From contig CM067524.1 of NCBI GenBank assembly GCA_034509495.1, positions 2,178,456-2,242,455 of the forward strand: 64,000 bases of DNA, in the 5' to 3' direction. Position numbers and translations under genes: made by a program. Under the pieces are notes generated by a model. That model saw nothing but the letters and a program-made list of their open reading frames with translations. It made no database searches and was not told the origin of the DNA. Below are positions 47,490-60,300 of this stretch, one piece after another. Source of the stretch: Acestrorhynchus altus. Lineage: Eukaryota; Chordata; Actinopteri; Characiformes; Acestrorhynchidae. Position 1 is the first letter of the stretch, and each line of letters starts with the position of its first letter.

Positions 47490-49890
47490 GTAAATGTTTT
47501 TGCACAAATGTTCATTTAAATAAAAGGACAAATGACAAAACCTCAGACCCAAACAAAATTACAGTGATGTTTATATTCACACTGTGTTATTATTATATTT
47601 AAAACTGGAAACTGTTCATTACAACGTGTCAACATTGTAATTACTGACAAAGACAAACTCTAATGCTATTATACATAAATGGCAACAAAATCAAGTTTAA
47701 CATGTACTCAGTTACATTAATTAATTTATTAATTTATTTATTTACTCATTTAGTTTATAAAAGTCCTTTTTTAAATAAGATTTCTATTTTTTTTTTATCC
47801 CCTAAGGTTGCTCATCCAGTCCGATTCAATCAGATATAGATTGAGGAAATGTTAGTGTTCTGTTTGTTTACCACATTTGTCTGTTTATTTTAGATATATT
47901 TAATATACACGAGCTTAATAACATGTCGATTTTAGCTGGCTGTTAATGAGTTCTTGTGAAAGTGCACAGAGAACCCAGAGAACCTGCACGGTGAATTTAT
48001 GAGTAAGCCACTGAAGTCACTACACTTATGCTGTAATTTTCACTCATTCAGATTTATAAAGCTTATTTACTCAAACCCGTACTTTAACCCAAACCTAATC
48101 ATAATCACAGTCCCATGAGGTTTTGTAGTCCACGCTCACGTTTTCTCCAAATGGTAAGAACCAGGTTTGGGTTAAAGTGAGGGTTTGATTCACATTCATG
48201 ATCACTTTTCTTTGCACTTCTTCTCAACTCGTCTCCTGGTCTCACTTTCAACTCCAAACGTTTCCTTGGACACGTACAGAAGGGAGACACACAGCTTGCC
48301 ATATTAGAATTTTTAAAAAAACTGAAAGCAGTCAAGTCTCCATATTTTATCGTCTGGTGAGATGTGTGACGTGACCACCTAGACCTGCTTTACAAGTGCA
48401 GCAGGCTTTGAGCACTGTTTCATCGCCTTGCACGGTTATCCACGGATGGGTGGAAGCCATGTGTGCTGACCTTCACCAGAACATAGATGTAGTAGCTTCG
48501 ATTCAAGCGCGTAGTTCTGCTTATCTCTAATCTGCTTACCAATACTAGTGTTGATGCCAGCAGATGTTAGAAGACAACAGCTGACCGATTACATTTAAAG
48601 CAAGCAGGGCTCAAAAGTGAGAAACTGACTCAAAGCAGGGCTCAAAGGTGAGAAACTCACTCAAAGCAGGGCTCAAAAGTGAGAAACTCACTCAAAGCAG
48701 GGCTCAAAGGTGAGAAACTCACTCAAAGCAGGGCTCAAAAGTGAGAAACTCACTCAAAGCAGGGCTCAAAAGTGAGAAACTGACTCAAAGCAGGGCTCAA
48801 AAGTGAGAAACGTTTTGAATTGAAAGTGAGGCTGATAGATAGCTCAATGAAATGCCATAACAGATTATTTATGAATGTAAAATACAAAATTAAATGAAAT
48901 TTGGAAAAACTCGGTTTATATGCCAGTTCATTAAACTTTATTGAATGACAGTCCTCTCACTTACAACGTTTGGGTTCTGTATTTGGCCCTATTTTGGTCA
49001 TATCTGCGTATGAGTTTGGCTGCAGCAACGACAGCATTCACACTCTGTCAGTTTGTTTGGATCAGTGTTGTTCATAAATAATCATTCATCCAAACATGAA
49101 CTTCATTTTTCCAGTTTAATTGCTTAAAATTCCTTAAAAAGTACAGGAAAGGGACGGACAATGACGGATTGGCTTCTCTCTGCCCTCATCTGGGTGTTTT
49201 CCATGATCTGTCCATTTACTGTAATATCAGATTCTCTCACAGATATATTTGGATTTCAAACACAGAAGAACCGGCTCTGTTTACACATTCACAGCCTCAG
49301 GCTGCGTCTCAAATCACACGTCTGTAGTTTACATACCAATATAATGAATGCGGTTCTAACTGTGGTGCACATTTACACACTATTTAGGGCAGTGTGGGGT
49401 ATGTGGTATGGGATGTAGCCTCTGGGTTCCAGTCCCCTCTCATGTCCTCTGGAGTTACAGCGTTTCTGATGTTTCTGAATTTGCACGGCCTATGACTTTA
49501 CTGCACGTTTCATAAATGCAGCAGGTTTTCATTCTGATGTTCTATGATTTCACAGCTTGGCCTTTTTTCAGCCACACTATGGCTCGGCCGTCGTAGTGGA
49601 GGTTACCACGTTAATACGGACACCTGAACCCACAGAAATCACCTTTGTGAGGTAGAGTCTCCATGAAGTTGAATTTACCTGTAAATATACTTAAATAAAG
49701 AGCAGGAAGAGCTAAAGTGGAGATGTTTCAGCTCTCTTTTTAGGTAGCTACTGAAAACTAAACTTGGCAGGTGTTGTAACTTGACCATCATTTTGGTTAT
49801 ATGTGTAGGTTACAGCCTGTAATCCAGTACAATTGAAATACTGTAACTGTATCCAAGATCACCCCAAATCATCTATTTGAATGTTGTGTT
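47490..49890. other. Leader intron of gene D, no other gene seen
   Basis: Contains the 31-bp minisatellite at 48598-48822 and a block at 49476-49580 shared with the leader intron of gene C. No exon with similarity was found. Confidence 0.45.
48598..48822. repeat. 31-bp minisatellite
   Basis: About seven near-identical units of caaagcagggctcaaaagtgagaaactcact. Confidence 0.95.
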
Positions 49891-49959
49891 TACTCATCTA
49901 CAGACTTGGACCTTAAATAGATAGAGTGGCGTGTTCCAACCGCGTGGCATCTCAGTAGC

Positions 49960-51716
49960 ATGGGAAACCGAATCTGTAAGTTCATTTTTTGTTACTGAAG
50001 AAATTACGTAACAGTGAGGAAGCCTTTTGGTTGGCTTGTCATGGGATGTATTAAAAATACAACGAAACATCAAAAAATATATCATTTGTTCAAAATTCCT
50101 TTGTAGCTAAAAATGTCTGATAATATGACCTTTAATGACCATAATAATTTTTTTGTTGATTTTATGGGCATTTTTCTTAAATATCAGCCTGAAATGCTTC
50201 ACAACAAACATTGATTTAATTTTATTTTAAATAATGAAAAATGTAACGAAGCAATGAGGAGACAGTAGATTCTGAAAGTAAGAGAAATGATTGAAATTGT
50301 TGTTTGTTTTAATGTCTTCAGCAGGAGAAAAGTACAGGTTGGACGAGGACGGTGAGGCTCATACATTAATTACTCGAATCATAAACTTGCTGAAAATAAA
50401 TTTGATGTTTTCTCAGTTACTTTATCAAAAACGTTACCGTTTTCTAAAAGGCTCTGAATGTTGCGAAATGTGTCCTCTTCCCGTTTAGACATCAATGTCC
50501 CACTTTTTAAGGAGCTACAGCTCGTGATCATTGGATCTCACGGTTCTGGGAAGAATGATGTAGCAAATGCCATCTTTAGGAAAAACATTTTTACGTTTCT
50601 GTCGTCCTTTGAAAAACATTATGTCAAGAGAAAACGCACTGTGTTCGGTACAAAAGTAACTTTAGTCCGCGTCCCTGGTTGGTCGGGAGAGTTGAGTTTA
50701 TCTCTCAAGCACTTCGAGACACGGCAGGAGATTAAAGACGCAGTGAGTTCTTTTGAACAGGGACCACATGCGATCATTCTGGCCCTTAATGTGAACTCCT
50801 CACTTTCGGAAGTAACACAAGCCACCCTGGAAACGCTCCTCACTGAAAGATTCTGGGACCACACCATCATCGTCTTCACGGGGAATCCCAAAAAAGGAAA
50901 TCGTGAACATGAAAAGGACATCGCAATCCTAAAAAACGGCGTCAACGGCAGGCACTGTGTCCTACGGAAACCTGCCAGCTTCGAGAACAGCAAAGAACTG
51001 GTTGAGAACATAGCGCTGCTGATTGCAGGGAAAACAAAGGTCCCACTACACTTTTCTGTTGATGAAAATGAGAAATGCGATGAAGAAGAGGAGAAGAACA
51101 ATCTTCTAAAAAGACTGAGGAAGAAAATCCAAAAACTTCAGGGACGGAATTCGTTGAACTCCTTAAAGAAGAGGGAATACTTTGAAAAATTACAAAACCT
51201 AGTGAGACTACACGACGATCCAGAGACGGGTTCCGATCAGTCAACAGAGACAAGAAGTCCAACAGACCCACCTGATGACAGTGAACCAAAGAAGAATTTA
51301 AAGCGTAAGTTTCAAATTAGTAACTATTTTATATTGTTATTAAATAAAAACGAACTTTTTACTGAGCTGATCCTCATCTTGTTCTCTGTTGTCTGATTGC
51401 GTTTTAACGCGTTTATTTCTGTGTGTATTCAGGCAATTTCAGTGAGAGTGATCTTGTGGACGTCCTGGAAGACCTTACTGAGGAGCAGTTTAACAAAATG
51501 AAAAACAAGATAGGCAACATGAAAGAAGACAGAATTCTTCGAGCACGTTTAGAGGACGTAAACCCATACCAACTGGCAGAGGTCATGATTCAACACTGGG
51601 GCGAAAAGAAATGCATCATCTACACAAGAGACATTTTGAAGGATATCCCACGAAACGACAAGAAAATTAAAGATCTCATTATGCCATTCCTGGAGGACAT
51701 TGGAGAAACATGGTAA
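49960..51716 (+). CDS. GIMAP-like gene D: AIG1-type domain plus pyrin (PYD)-like domain
   Basis: Exons 49960-49975, 50322-50351, 50489-51304 and 51433-51716 give 381 aa, the shortest of the four. It starts MGNRIS (Gly2, Ser6 completed across intron 1; predicted N-myristoylation). The P-loop region is GSHGSGKN (K37, N38), G3 is RVPGW and G4 is FTGNPK without Asp. GPHAIIL and WDHTIIVFT confirm the AIG1 family. A charged helical linker precedes the last exon, which is joined in phase 1 and encodes a PYD-like domain (VLEDLTEEQFNKMKNKI, VMIQHWGEKKC, KDIPRNDKKIKDL). It lacks the Glu-rich spacer seen at this point in gene B. The gene sits between two PARP14-like genes and is the duplicate partner of gene C. 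Function is inferred as for the other copies. Confidence 0.87.
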
Positions 51717-51719
51717 AAA

Positions 51720-53125
51720 AAAAAGGTGTATGAGCTGGACCTGTTGTTCAGGGTTGAGTGTTAATATCTGATGGATGTAAAGGCTTTATTCAGGCAAAAC
51801 ACACATTTAGTTGCAATATCTAATCAAGTGAAGGTGGTTTTTCTTTCATTTTTAAGCATGATTACAAAAATAGACATGATATGAGCGGTCAGGACATTTT
51901 TTCTGGTCTTCCCGACCTTTATCTGACCTCCATCCCTCTTTCTTCATCACATCCCAAACTGAGGTAATGGGTAGGTTTGAAGATTGGAAGCCCTGAATTT
52001 TGCAGTGCTTGGCTTCGGCACAGAGGACATCTTCTGTGCATGGTTTTCACTCTGTTGCAGGTCACTGGATTGTATCTTGTTAAGCCTTTCAAGTGCATTT
52101 ACACGTGAAATGTGTCTCCTGTTAGTCAGACTGAAATCAGATTGTTGCGTGGTAGGGAATATAGTCGCTGTCCAGTGGAAACCATGTATATCTATTGTTA
52201 GTTTCCTCCGTTTTTATATTGAGTTTAATGATGAATGGACTGATAGAAATGCTCCAAAATGACTTCCATTCGAAGCATATTTCTGCTTTCTCCTGTAAAA
52301 TCTTCATTGTGGAGGTACGTTTGTTTTATTGGTCGCCGACGAGATGCAAATCCACTCATTTCGTTGTTAGCACCTATTTATCTGTCCCTGTTCCTGTGCA
52401 ATGCTGAAGATGGTTGCAAACTTAGGTGAAGGCAACAATTTCAGCAGTCCACGCTGGCGAGAAAGCGACCCATGTTTTTGTTCTGCGTTTGGTTGAAATT
52501 AGTTATTAAATTAGTGGATTTTCAGTAACATCTTTCTGTTTCAAATGTCTTCATTAACACTTGTGGCACTGACATGAATTTTTGTTGACTGGACCAGTTT
52601 CGGATTTCATTGGTATGTAATGAAAAGATGCATTGTGTCTGGATTATGATGGGATCGTTTCGCACCACATTCAGAGGTGGTCAGAGACAGATCTCCTCCA
52701 CATTTAAGTGTAAACAGAACACATTTTCTGTGATCAGAATAAACACGCCAAAGGACTGTGCTTTTTAACATCCAAATCCTGACCAGGGAAGACGTCGAAA
52801 AGCTACTTTCATCGGATGAGTTATAAAAACGCATGCTATGCGTAAGTACTGTATAAGTGAGGTGGACATCAATCAATCTCACACAATCTTAGATCATTTG
52901 TCCTGAAACTCCTACATGGAAGGAGTTTCAGGACAAATTGTACAAATTCAGTATAAAAAATAAATAAATAAATAAGTACTGTGTTTAATTCACCTCATGT
53001 TTTATACTTTCTCTGATATTAGTTGTGTTTTTTAATGTTTTGTTTGATTGATATTGGAATTACTCTGCAATGTATTTGACTGAATGAATTACATATTAAT
53101 AGGTTAAGTAATGTTTATACACATA
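51720..53125. other. Intergenic stretch after GIMAP-like gene D
   Basis: No supported gene on either strand. It includes a short inverted repeat near 52900-52935 (tttgtcctgaaactcctacatg, mirrored at once). An AATAAA near 52738 is a possible late poly(A) signal for gene D. Confidence 0.4.
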
Positions 53126-53127
53126 TA

Positions 53128-53227
53128 TCCGTCCATCCATTTTCTGAACCGCTGATTCCTGAATAGGGTCACAGGTGAGCCCAAGGGCGGGAAACAACCC
53201 TAGACAGGGCGCTAATCCATCGTAGGG

Positions 53228-53290
<63 letters not shown>

Positions 53291-53410
53291 TCACACACTA
53301 AGGGCCACTTTAGAGTCACCAATTCACCTACCGCGCATGTCTTTGGACTGGGGGATACCAGAGTACCCGGGGGAAACCCACGCGAACACGGGGAGAACAT
53401 GCAAACTCTC
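53128..53410. repeat. Common fish interspersed repeat with (AC)n core
   Basis: Contains gacagggcgctaatccatc, an AC run (53228-53290), then gccactttagagtcaccaattcacct and ggggaaacccacgcgaacacggggagaacatgcaaactc. This is a well-known high-copy sequence type in fish genomes. Confidence 0.75.
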
Positions 53411-53640
53411 ACAGAAACTATATATATATATATACTCTTATAGAAAATATACTTATATATAATAACATTTCTCATGACACTTTTCTGCCAGTTTGATGTT
53501 TAGGATACTTATCATATTGGTTGTGTAGCTCACAGGCTTCACAAAAATCAGCCCACTTCTAGAGGCTGAAGGATGAAAGTGTCTTGTGTCTTGCCATCTC
53601 AGTCATGAAATATCTGATCATGTGATGCCAGTTTATCAGA

Positions 53641-53650
53641 GAAACTGAAA
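53641..53650 (+). promoter_or_regulatory. ISRE-like core upstream of PARP14-like copy 2
   Basis: GAAACTGAAA in the context cagaGAAACTGAAAtct matches the interferon-stimulated response element core GAAANNGAAA. It lies about 510 bases before the start codon of the PARP14-like gene. Short motifs occur by chance, so this is suggestive only. Confidence 0.4.
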
Positions 53651-54160
53651 TCTAATCTTTTGGTCAGTTTTTTTCATTGTTCATTGTTTTGTAGTTTCAT
53701 ACATTTCAAGTAAACATGCAAACAATGGATGAATAGTTAATAAGAAACACACTGGGTGTGGACACTTTTTGTTTATTTTCTTGAAATTCATATTTCCTCA
53801 TTCTACCTTCAAACGTATGCCTTATCTCAGGGTGATGTCTGTACACCTCCAGATGGAGAACATCTTAGATTTCAATGTCAATCAAAGTGCAAATATTCAG
53901 ACAAGGACACTTCAAGCATTTCATTTGGATCAAACGTGCCAGTGTTTCAAATCCAAATACTGAGACACAAAAACGAGTGAGTGTGAATGACACTCACTGG
54001 GTTTCAAACATGACGGATAGAGACAAACGACGCACAGTTAAAAGCTGTAAACCGAAAATGAAAGCATTCCACGTACGCCTGGGTTTGTCATCGACGTGCA
54101 AGAAGCACTGGGGTTGTGCACTACACCGTTTCCAGGACAGAACACCTAATTTGCTGTAAG

Positions 54161-54332
54161 ATGTCAAACTACCAGCATGCTGTGTTTTTTGAGGCACGTA
54201 ACCTTTCAAAGAAAGACACGAAAAAGATCAGACTGTACTTCCAGATCAGGCGTCAGTCTGGAGGGGGAGAATGTGGAGAAGTGGAGAAATTAAGGCAGAA
54301 CTTCTACAAGATAGCCTTCAAGGACAAAACAG

Positions 54333-54385
<53 letters not shown>

Positions 54386-57300
54386 AATGCTTGAATATGT
54401 GTTTTTTGTCAACTGTAAAACCTGACTGTAATAGTAAACTAGTCCATCTGTGTGAGATCAATCTTCAGGCATATTTTAAGGTAGTTAAGGTGCAACACTG
54501 ACACACGTTTGGATGTTATAAGCTTGATAAGAAAAACTCAAACCTTTACCGTTGTCCTTTGTCACCATCTATTTGGATACCAAACATGCTTTTGTTTCCT
54601 GTTATGGAATCAGTCCCCCAGGCTACCTCCACTTAACACTAACACTAACACTAACACTTTTAATGTGACATGTCTGACTTCGTAAGAGAAAGCTCTGCCT
54701 GTCCTTATCCAACCTGAGTGATACCAACGTCTTTACCAACAGGATTATTTTCATTAAAGTTATTATATTAAACTATTTTTATTATGATCATGCAACTCAC
54801 TTACATTGGTTTTGAGTTAAAGCATTTCCAAATATAATTTTTGAATAGACTGAATGTATCACAATGTTCAACGCACTTGTTTTTATGTCCTCACGGATTT
54901 TGCCGATAAATGCAAAATATCACGTCAGGATCTTTTAACTAATGCTATTTATTTATTTTTTATTAAAGATCAGGAACAAGTGTTAAGAAAAACAGATCAC
55001 ACTATCCATCTGTCCAGTCAAAGAAATCTGCAAATCTCACTAAGTTGTAATGACACACAAGAGGATCCCAAGACGCTTCTTTCAGAGCCGTTGTTGGATC
55101 AACAGGTAAGAACCAGTAATGTGGTACAAACAGAAAGAGCTGTTTTGCCCCATCAGTGTTTCCTGGAAGACGATGGTCTGATTTGAAGGAAATACTTTGA
55201 GGTGTTATTTACAATAAAATACTCATTAAAAGTGCTGTAGATTTACTGTGAATACAGTTACAATCTACTTTATTCTTTATCAGCTTTATGCAAATCTGGA
55301 GAAATAGGAGAGACACTGCAAAACATGTATATATATATATATATTTAATATTTGTACATATATGTGACTTACATATTAGAACCCATCAAATATTAGACAT
55401 TTATGTAAAATATGTATATTTGTGTTCTGTATATGTAAATATTGAACTAATTCATGTAATAATATCTTCAATCCCCATGTATGTACATATTTGGCATATA
55501 TGAGGGGTTGATATACTGTCAAATAATGTTTGTTGTTGGTTTTTTTCTTACGTATTCTCAACATTCATTACTGTTTTGTTCGTTTTGTTTGATTGGCTTT
55601 AAATTCCAGAGATGTTGGCATTTTCTTATAAATGCTTTATAATGTTAAAGAAGAATTTGGTTACTGCCAATTTCAAACTTAGTCTTAAAAGCTGTCATAA
55701 GATGAAATCCCTGCCAGTTGTCATAAAACCGCCTGGTATGTTCCTCTTTTTTGTTTGTTTTAGACAGCCTCAAGTTATAAACCGGTGGAAAAGATATTGA
55801 AAATGGATTGTTACCTTCTGCAATTCCTGAAAGACAATAAAAAAGCAGGCTCAGACTTGGAGAAACGCCTTTCCTCTCTGTGCAGCTCCTTTCAGTTAGA
55901 CCCTGATGCTGAGACAATAGTGGTAATATGGGACAAAGTGAAATCTGATGAAGATCATTTGACCATGAAAAAGTGGGAAACAAAGGTGGAGGAGCAGGTT
56001 TTGGAGCTACGGGACCAATATCGCATCCACTTTGAGTTGAAGCCTGAGAGGCTGATGATCCTGAAGCAGAAGCTTTTCTTGCCCACAGAACACCTTGGAA
56101 TCTATGGAGAAGGAAATGCTGCAGTGATTGTTGGAGAAAGTACGCAGTTGGAGAAATTCTTGAAAGTTCTAGATGCATTGAAGCTGAAACAGGAGGCTTG
56201 TAAAGAGGTCCCTGTGTCTGAGACAATGTATGGCCTCGTCAAAGAGCAGTTTGAACAAGAAATTGAGTCTAAATTTTCAACGGTCAAAATTACACAAGCT
56301 ACGTCAGACTCTCTCGTTCTTAAAGGTCCTGAGAAACAAGTTCATGCTGCAGGGTTAAGACTTCAAGAGCTGCTGAATGAGATCCAGGAGAAAACCATCC
56401 AGCTTCATCGTGGCATCCAAACATTCTTGTCATCAAGCGGCGCAATACAGAGGTTCCAACTGTGGTTCCAGCAGAGTCTACGCAGTCCAGTTTTGTTTCA
56501 GACCAAACGTTCAGACCTGGTTCTGCTGAGTCTGTCCGCAGGGGCACTGCAGGAAGCAGCAGCTGCAGTGCAGAGAGACGTATGCATGGAGTCAATAACG
56601 CTGGAAGGAGCTGAAGCTGATTCACCAGGAATAGATTCTCTGAAGGAATCACTGAACCAAGTCTTGGAACAGGTTAATCACGAAAGCACTAATGTGGAAA
56701 TTATCTATGAACCAGGAACAAATGTTGGTCCTGAGATGAAGGTGCAAATTGTGGGCTACAGCTCTGAAGTTTACAAATTGAGAAAAATCTTACAGGACTA
56801 CAAGGAAAGCCATGCCATATACACCGACTCCTTAACTCTACTTTTACCGGAAATGGTAGATAACTTCTCAGACCTTCTGGCACTATTAGGTGTGCAGTCA
56901 GACAATGTGATTCTTGTGGCTTCACACTCACCTGCCCCATGTGTCCAACTCTCAGGACCACGTTGTCAAGTAATAGACATGAAGAAAACCCTGGATTCAG
57001 CCTTTGGGCGTCTTTTCTGGGAAAAAATCAAAGTAGATGGACCGGGGGTAATGCAGTTCTTTCAAGGGGAAGGTTCAAAAACCCAGTCATTACTGCAGAA
57101 CTCCTTTCAGGTTCTGATTGTACTTTTAAACAATGCACAAATGATCACAGCGCCAATCAGAAACAAAGCATGGACAAGCCTTCGTAATCAACCCGCTGCA
57201 GTGTCTAGCCCGCAAGGAACCCCTGCAGATTCCCACGTGGCTATTGAAATTGTATTTGGAGGTCTTGAAGGACAGCAGGTAAAACTAACAATCAATTATT

Positions 57301-60300
57301 AACAATTAATTATTCTGTCTTGGCAGAAAGATATTCATTGAGATATTGAAACTATAACAAACAAAGAATAAACCATGAATATTTGCTATGTTCTCCTGTA
57401 GTGTATAGAATTTAAGATGGAGCAACAGTGTTACACTATGGGTCAGTTTCTCAGACAGGGATTAAGCCTAGTACTGCACTATATTTCCCTTTCTTTTGAG
57501 GATCTCCATTCAGAATGCTGTGTAGTTGTCTAGTTGTCTGTCTAGTACCTGTAGAGACATATTGGAAATAGAGCAGGAATCTCTGTAGTAAATAAACACA
57601 AACCTGTTGGCTCTATGTCTAATGCCAGGCGAGAGATGATTGAGTTGTGGAGCAGTGGAACTGTGATCCCTGTAATGATGGTGCTCCATTCAAGACTTTG
57701 GAGCATTCGTGATAAGGTGGAGTAGTGATCCTCCAAAATTCTGACCATGCTCTTGCTGATGAATGCAATCAAATCCTGGCAGCAATGCTACAAAATCTAG
57801 TAGAAAGCCTTCCCTGGACAGTAGAGACAGTACCTCTTTATATAACTTTGATTCCAGAAGAATCAAAGAATAAGCAGGTGTCTCAATACTTTTGTCCATA
57901 GTTTTGGAGAAAAAAATCATTTGATCATTGAGATTCTATTTGTCATGATCCTATACGCTTACAGAAGCAGCAACATAACATTGCAAATTGCTTTGGAACA
58001 GGTTGATGCTCTTATTGCCCCCATGTTGAACACAAACCTGACGTCAACCAAAGTTGGAAACTGCTTGCTAGAAAAAGCAGGACAGCAGCTGAAGAACGAT
58101 TTTGATACTGCCAAAGGTGATCGCAGAGTTACTCCTGGAGATGTGCTGGAGGTAGATGGGACTTCGCTGGGGTGCAAGAAGGTGTTCTTTATTCAGTGTG
58201 CATCCTGGAAGGGAAGGACAGACAACAGTGAAAAGGTAAAGGACGAGCTCCGGGAATCATATCCTGATGTTACAATTACACCAGAAAAGACTGACACTTG
58301 CACATTGTTGTCTATATGAAAGCTCGTTTGATATGTACATGATACATGATTCATATTTCAACTGGTTGCCTGTTAGACATGGACAACTACAGGCAACTAT
58401 TTGTGTTGGACATGTTGTGTCATCTGTGGATACCACAGTGGACAGTGAGCACACATACCCAGAGCAGTGGGCAGCCTTCACTGCAGTGCCCAGGGAGCAG
58501 TTTGGGGCTTAGGTGACCCTTGCTAAAGGGCACTCCGGTCACAACCTGCCAGTTTGGGGACTCAACCCTGCAACCTTCTAGTCACAATTCTCTCACCTTT
58601 AAACTCCACTCACTCACCGTACCGCCTGCAGCTCTTTCTCCACCTACTTACACACCATCACATTAAACTGTTAACTCATAGCAACGTGGCAACAAGAAAC
58701 TGGCGAATCAACCTCCTTTCGATTTCCTTTTGCTGTTTTGCTTGGATCATTTATGCTACTAAAGACGTTTCTTACCATTTACGTAGCAGCACTACTGGGC
58801 AGAGTGATACAGTGTTTGTGAAAAAAATACCTACTATTGTGGTGAGATAACAGCTTCTGGAGCAGCTTCTGAATCAGCTTGCACAGTCAGACCTAAGTGT
58901 TGTATGATGTTTAATATGGGATCCTGAGGATTGGGATTAGGAACAAATGCTGTAGTTCATGTGTTACTGATGCTCTTCCACAGGCACTACGATATGGCCT
59001 GGAACGAGCGCTGGCACATTGTGAGCAACAGGGTTGGGGCTCTGTTGCTATGCCAGTCATTGGCCCTGGACCAGTGCTGTCGGTACCAGTCAAAGATGCT
59101 GCACGTGTACTGACAGAGGTCATTAGCAAATTCGGTCGTTCTGGATTCACTGGATCTCTCAACACTATACGCATCGCCATGATGCCGAACTACCCCAATT
59201 CTGAAGAGGTAAAGTGTACAAGTGTAGACTTGAAGACTGTATTGTGCCATAATTGCACCTTAATAACATGTCTTTGGAATTGCTGCTAGATCTTCCATGC
59301 AGTCAGCACAGGGCTGAGTGCACAAATGGTGGATTCTACTGGACACGGTATGGACATTCGTTCAAATGTGATTCACAACGTTCACTCGTCTACTTTGCAT
59401 ATATATACATTTATATGAACTTTATTAATCAGCACGTGTTCCTGCAACTAATTCCTTTAATCACCGTCTCAGCTGTCTTTCGGTCTTTGAGATCTGAAGC
59501 CGATGAAATCATCATTACAGCGGGCAAGTGCTACCTTCAGCTGGTGTTTGGTGACATCAGCAGTCAGACAACAGATGTTGTTGTAAACACCACAGACTTC
59601 AGTGACTTTCAGACAGGTACTTTCTGATATCAACCCACAACTGCGAAGATGATATTAAAGATCATCTTTTAATATAATGTTTGAACCTGAAAAGTTCCTT
59701 TTGAAAATTTCAGATGTTTGCAGCGATATCTTGGCTGTTGCTGGACCACAAGTTCAGGCTGCCCTTATAGGAGGTAAAAGAACATCGACACTCGGAATTA
59801 ATTCTGATTATTTTATGTAGCAAATTTAATAATAAGTTGGGTTTTTTCCCAGGTTTGCAGTGAAACTATCATACTGCATCCAACGATGAAGGCAGAAAAG
59901 TGTTTCTCGAGCTACATTAATGCTCGTACTTCATTTGCTCGTCGATAAAATCTCTAAACGCAGTATCAGGGAAATGTCTGGTGGAGGGTAGAAAAGGTTT
60001 GAGTACTTTTCCCCGCCTTCTCGTTCTCCAGTGCAGGTAACAAAAGGAGAGATCTTAATCACCCAACCTGGAAACTTCCCCTGCAAGATGATCATGCATG
60101 TGTGTGGGGCGAAGGACCTGAACGTTATCAAAGGACTTGCACGAGACATTGTGTCAAAATGTGAACTTAATGGTTACCGGTCGGTGTCCATTCCTGCTAT
60201 CTGTGCTGGTGAGTATATGTATAGTATGTATGTATGTATAGTTCTAGCTATTTAAGTCACTAGTCTTAACAGTTACGTATCCCAGCTGTTCTGCTTTATA

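Noticed and set aside
50619..51101. 160-codon minus-strand frame
   Set aside because: Antisense of the gene D AIG1 exon; its counterpart in gene C (29694-30029) shares it only because the plus strands are homologous.
55645..56226. 193-codon minus-strand frame
   Set aside because: Antisense shadow of the large KH exon of PARP14-like copy 2; no family motif.
57921..58001. In-frame sequence just upstream of the first macrodomain exon in PARP14-like copy 2
   Set aside because: Earlier AG acceptors give the wrong phase. The acceptor ending at 58001 restores phase 0 and joins directly to VDALI.
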